Below, one piece after another: positions 62,301 through 64,000 of a DNA stretch of 64,000 nt. The stretch's first letter is position 1. Each line of letters opens with the position of its first letter. The position numbers and the translations under genes were made by a program. Under the pieces are notes generated by a model. That model did not search any database. It saw only the letters and a list, made by a program, of their open reading frames with translations, and had not been told where the DNA came from. This DNA comes from Climacteris rufus (lineage: Eukaryota; Chordata; Aves; Passeriformes; Climacteridae): contig VZRZ01006181.1 in the NCBI GenBank assembly GCA_013398175.1, forward strand, positions 1,302,676 through 1,366,675, in the 5' to 3' direction.

Positions 62301-64000
62301 TACTCTAAAAACTACCTATTGACAGGGAGCAGGTGGAATTCAATGAGAATGTTTTCAAGTCCCATTTTTCCTTTTTATCCTACTTTAAGCTGATGATCAG
62401 GCAACACTGGAGCACCAGGCTAGAAGGCACTGCAGGGGTTAGCAGGCCTTGTTCTGCTCTTGCTCTCTCTAGCAGCTATAGGGATGTAGAACAAGACTGG
62501 TAGAAAACAACTGAAGCATCCAGGAGTATGCCCCAAACTCTTGTTCTGTAGCAGAGCACTTTCCAGGGCAAGGTGGTGTTCTCTAACAAATGGCAACGTG
62601 CCAGTGGAGCCTCCTCCCAAGCCTTGGCACCCTGTCCCAGAAGGTCCTTACCCTTGCAGTTAAACATTGTTAGTCCAACTCTGCTGAGCTTCAAATCTGT
62701 GGCTGCCTTGCTCATGTGCCAGAGTGACACAGTGCTTCACCTCTGAGCTGGTATTTCTGACTGGGGCTGGCTTGAGAAGCTGCTCACCCCTGGGATGCTG
62801 CTGCAGTTTGCCAAGAGCAATGAACCCTGGCCAGTGCTGTGTGTCTCTTTTCTTTCTTGTGTGCAATGCCTTGGGGAGAGATAAGCAATTGTGCTGTCTA
62901 TGCACCGCCTGTGACCCTGTAGTGCCCTGAGAGTGAAATCCAGGCTCTGCTCTACTTCACATTCAAAACAACAGCAGAAAATAACTTCCACTTTCTTCAT
63001 TTCTGTGGACTCAGTCTCATAGGCAAGGATAACGAGAAATTGCTGAGGGTGAGTGAACAGGAGACCAAGCCTTAAGAATGGCTCCCTCATCCCTCTAGCC
63101 AGCACAGGTTTAAAAATCAGTGCTGATTGCCTGACTGCTTGGACAGGCTAAATCCATGCCAAAAGAAGCCCTGATGAGAGTAAGGGAAGGAGGGAGGGAG
63201 GACAGCTCACAAGAAGCAGTTGAAAAGCTCCATGTTGGATGGGCTATCCTTTGCCCATCTCATGTGGGATGCAGGCCCTAGGTTGGTGCCCACTATTTGG
63301 CTCATCACCACATTCAGTTGTGAATGTGGGATGCCTGGGAAAGGAGAGGCAAATCAGGTCAGCTCTGCTGAGCTCTATCTTCCCTTGACTGGGCTCCTTC
63401 CTGGATATCTGGCTAAGTTTCTGACGCCCAGCTTCCATTTTCTCCAGTCTTATGCCTACTTAACAAAGAAGCAGTCTCCTACTATTATTGCTTTTTTATT
63501 TTCCTGATAATTCCCTCCCAAGGTTTTCTTTAGAGACAAGCCAGCAATGTCACTGTCCCAGGATGAAAGCTCCCAAGGTTGCAAGTTTCCCCTCTCACTG
63601 ACAGATGTTCTCCTTTTTTTCATCAGAGGAATTAGATAACCATCATCCCATAGACCTACTGCTCACTGCATGTGCCCTTAATGCTCTGTGGGAAGTTTTG
63701 CTCAGAATGAGGATACCTGAAATCTTGTGATATTATGAGTGCATGAAACTACAGCTAAAGGTTTGGTATTAATAAGGGGATTATATAGTGTGTGATTCTC
63801 TGACAACAGAATATTCTACCATGTCTGCCATAACCTGACATTTTAATTCAGAATATAAGGAGTCTACAGCTGGTTTGCTCTTTTCTTTATTTCAGATTGA
63901 GTTGTGTGAATAATGGAGTTTTCAATTCGATGACTGGACAAAAAAATAAAGTAAGATGAAGGAAAAAGAGAATGGAGGGTTCCCTTGCCCAGTGGTGCTT

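Larger units (their letters stand above)
53366..64000. other. Non-coding stretch with simple repeats, no gene recognised
   Basis: No exon or RNA gene was established. A splice-acceptor-like TTCTCTCTCTTTTGCAG ends at about 57358 but the following frame has no recognisable content. A-runs occur at 56288-56300 and 58049-58060. A TTATTAATCA..GTATTA..AATTGCAG phrase occurs twice (about 58450-58482 and 59628-59676). ORFs of up to 125 codons are composition-driven or random. Confidence 0.5.

Noticed and set aside
1..64000. CRISPR arrays, operons, prokaryotic mobile systems, rRNA or tRNA genes
   Set aside because: No regularly spaced direct repeats, operon-like gene packing or recognisable tRNA or rRNA sequence was seen; retroelement content is avian.

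Overview
The window looks like avian nuclear DNA, probably from a neognath bird and possibly a passerine. This rests on its retroelements: a truncated CR1 LINE 3' end with the bird-type terminus, a long solo LTR of an ERVL family common in bird genomes, a short ERVK-like solo LTR, and older CR1, L2-like and MIR-like relics. Bacterial, phage and CRISPR features are absent. Most of the 64 kb has no recognisable exon, so it reads as intergenic or long-intron sequence. No host gene could be named.

Layout: 1-13333 is unremarkable single-copy DNA. A pure (CAG)15 microsatellite lies at 13334-13378. An ERVL solo LTR occupies 16423-17512 on the minus strand, with an intact 5-bp target duplication. 17518-26460 is plain sequence with simple repeats and strand-asymmetric pyrimidine and purine tracts. 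26470-26930 looks like a conserved noncoding block and abuts an old SINE relic. From 33521 to 34377 there is a pile-up: ERVK-like solo LTR (minus, 6-bp target duplication), MIR-like SINE (plus), CR1 3' end (plus). 38141-38545 holds an RT fragment with a YADD motif and a nearly open frame, next to an AT-rich homeobox-site-like block. An AT-rich 3'-UTR-like end lies near 40100.

The best protein-coding candidate is a 76-codon ORF at 48337-48567 on the minus strand. A TATA-like element lies just upstream, and a possible divergent transcript on the plus strand starts with a signal-peptide-like segment. 50385-51110 is a decayed CR1 reverse-transcriptase region (minus). 53085-53365 is an old CR1 3' segment (plus). 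The last 10 kb contains simple repeats and a weak second SINE-like trace.

The elements do not form a pathway. They record successive transposition: ancient L2, CR1 and MIR-like relics, a later CR1, and LTR elements reduced to solo LTRs. All calls come from reading the sequence and remembered family features. Repeat masking, cross-species alignment and RNA-seq would be needed to settle the small ORF and the noncoding blocks.
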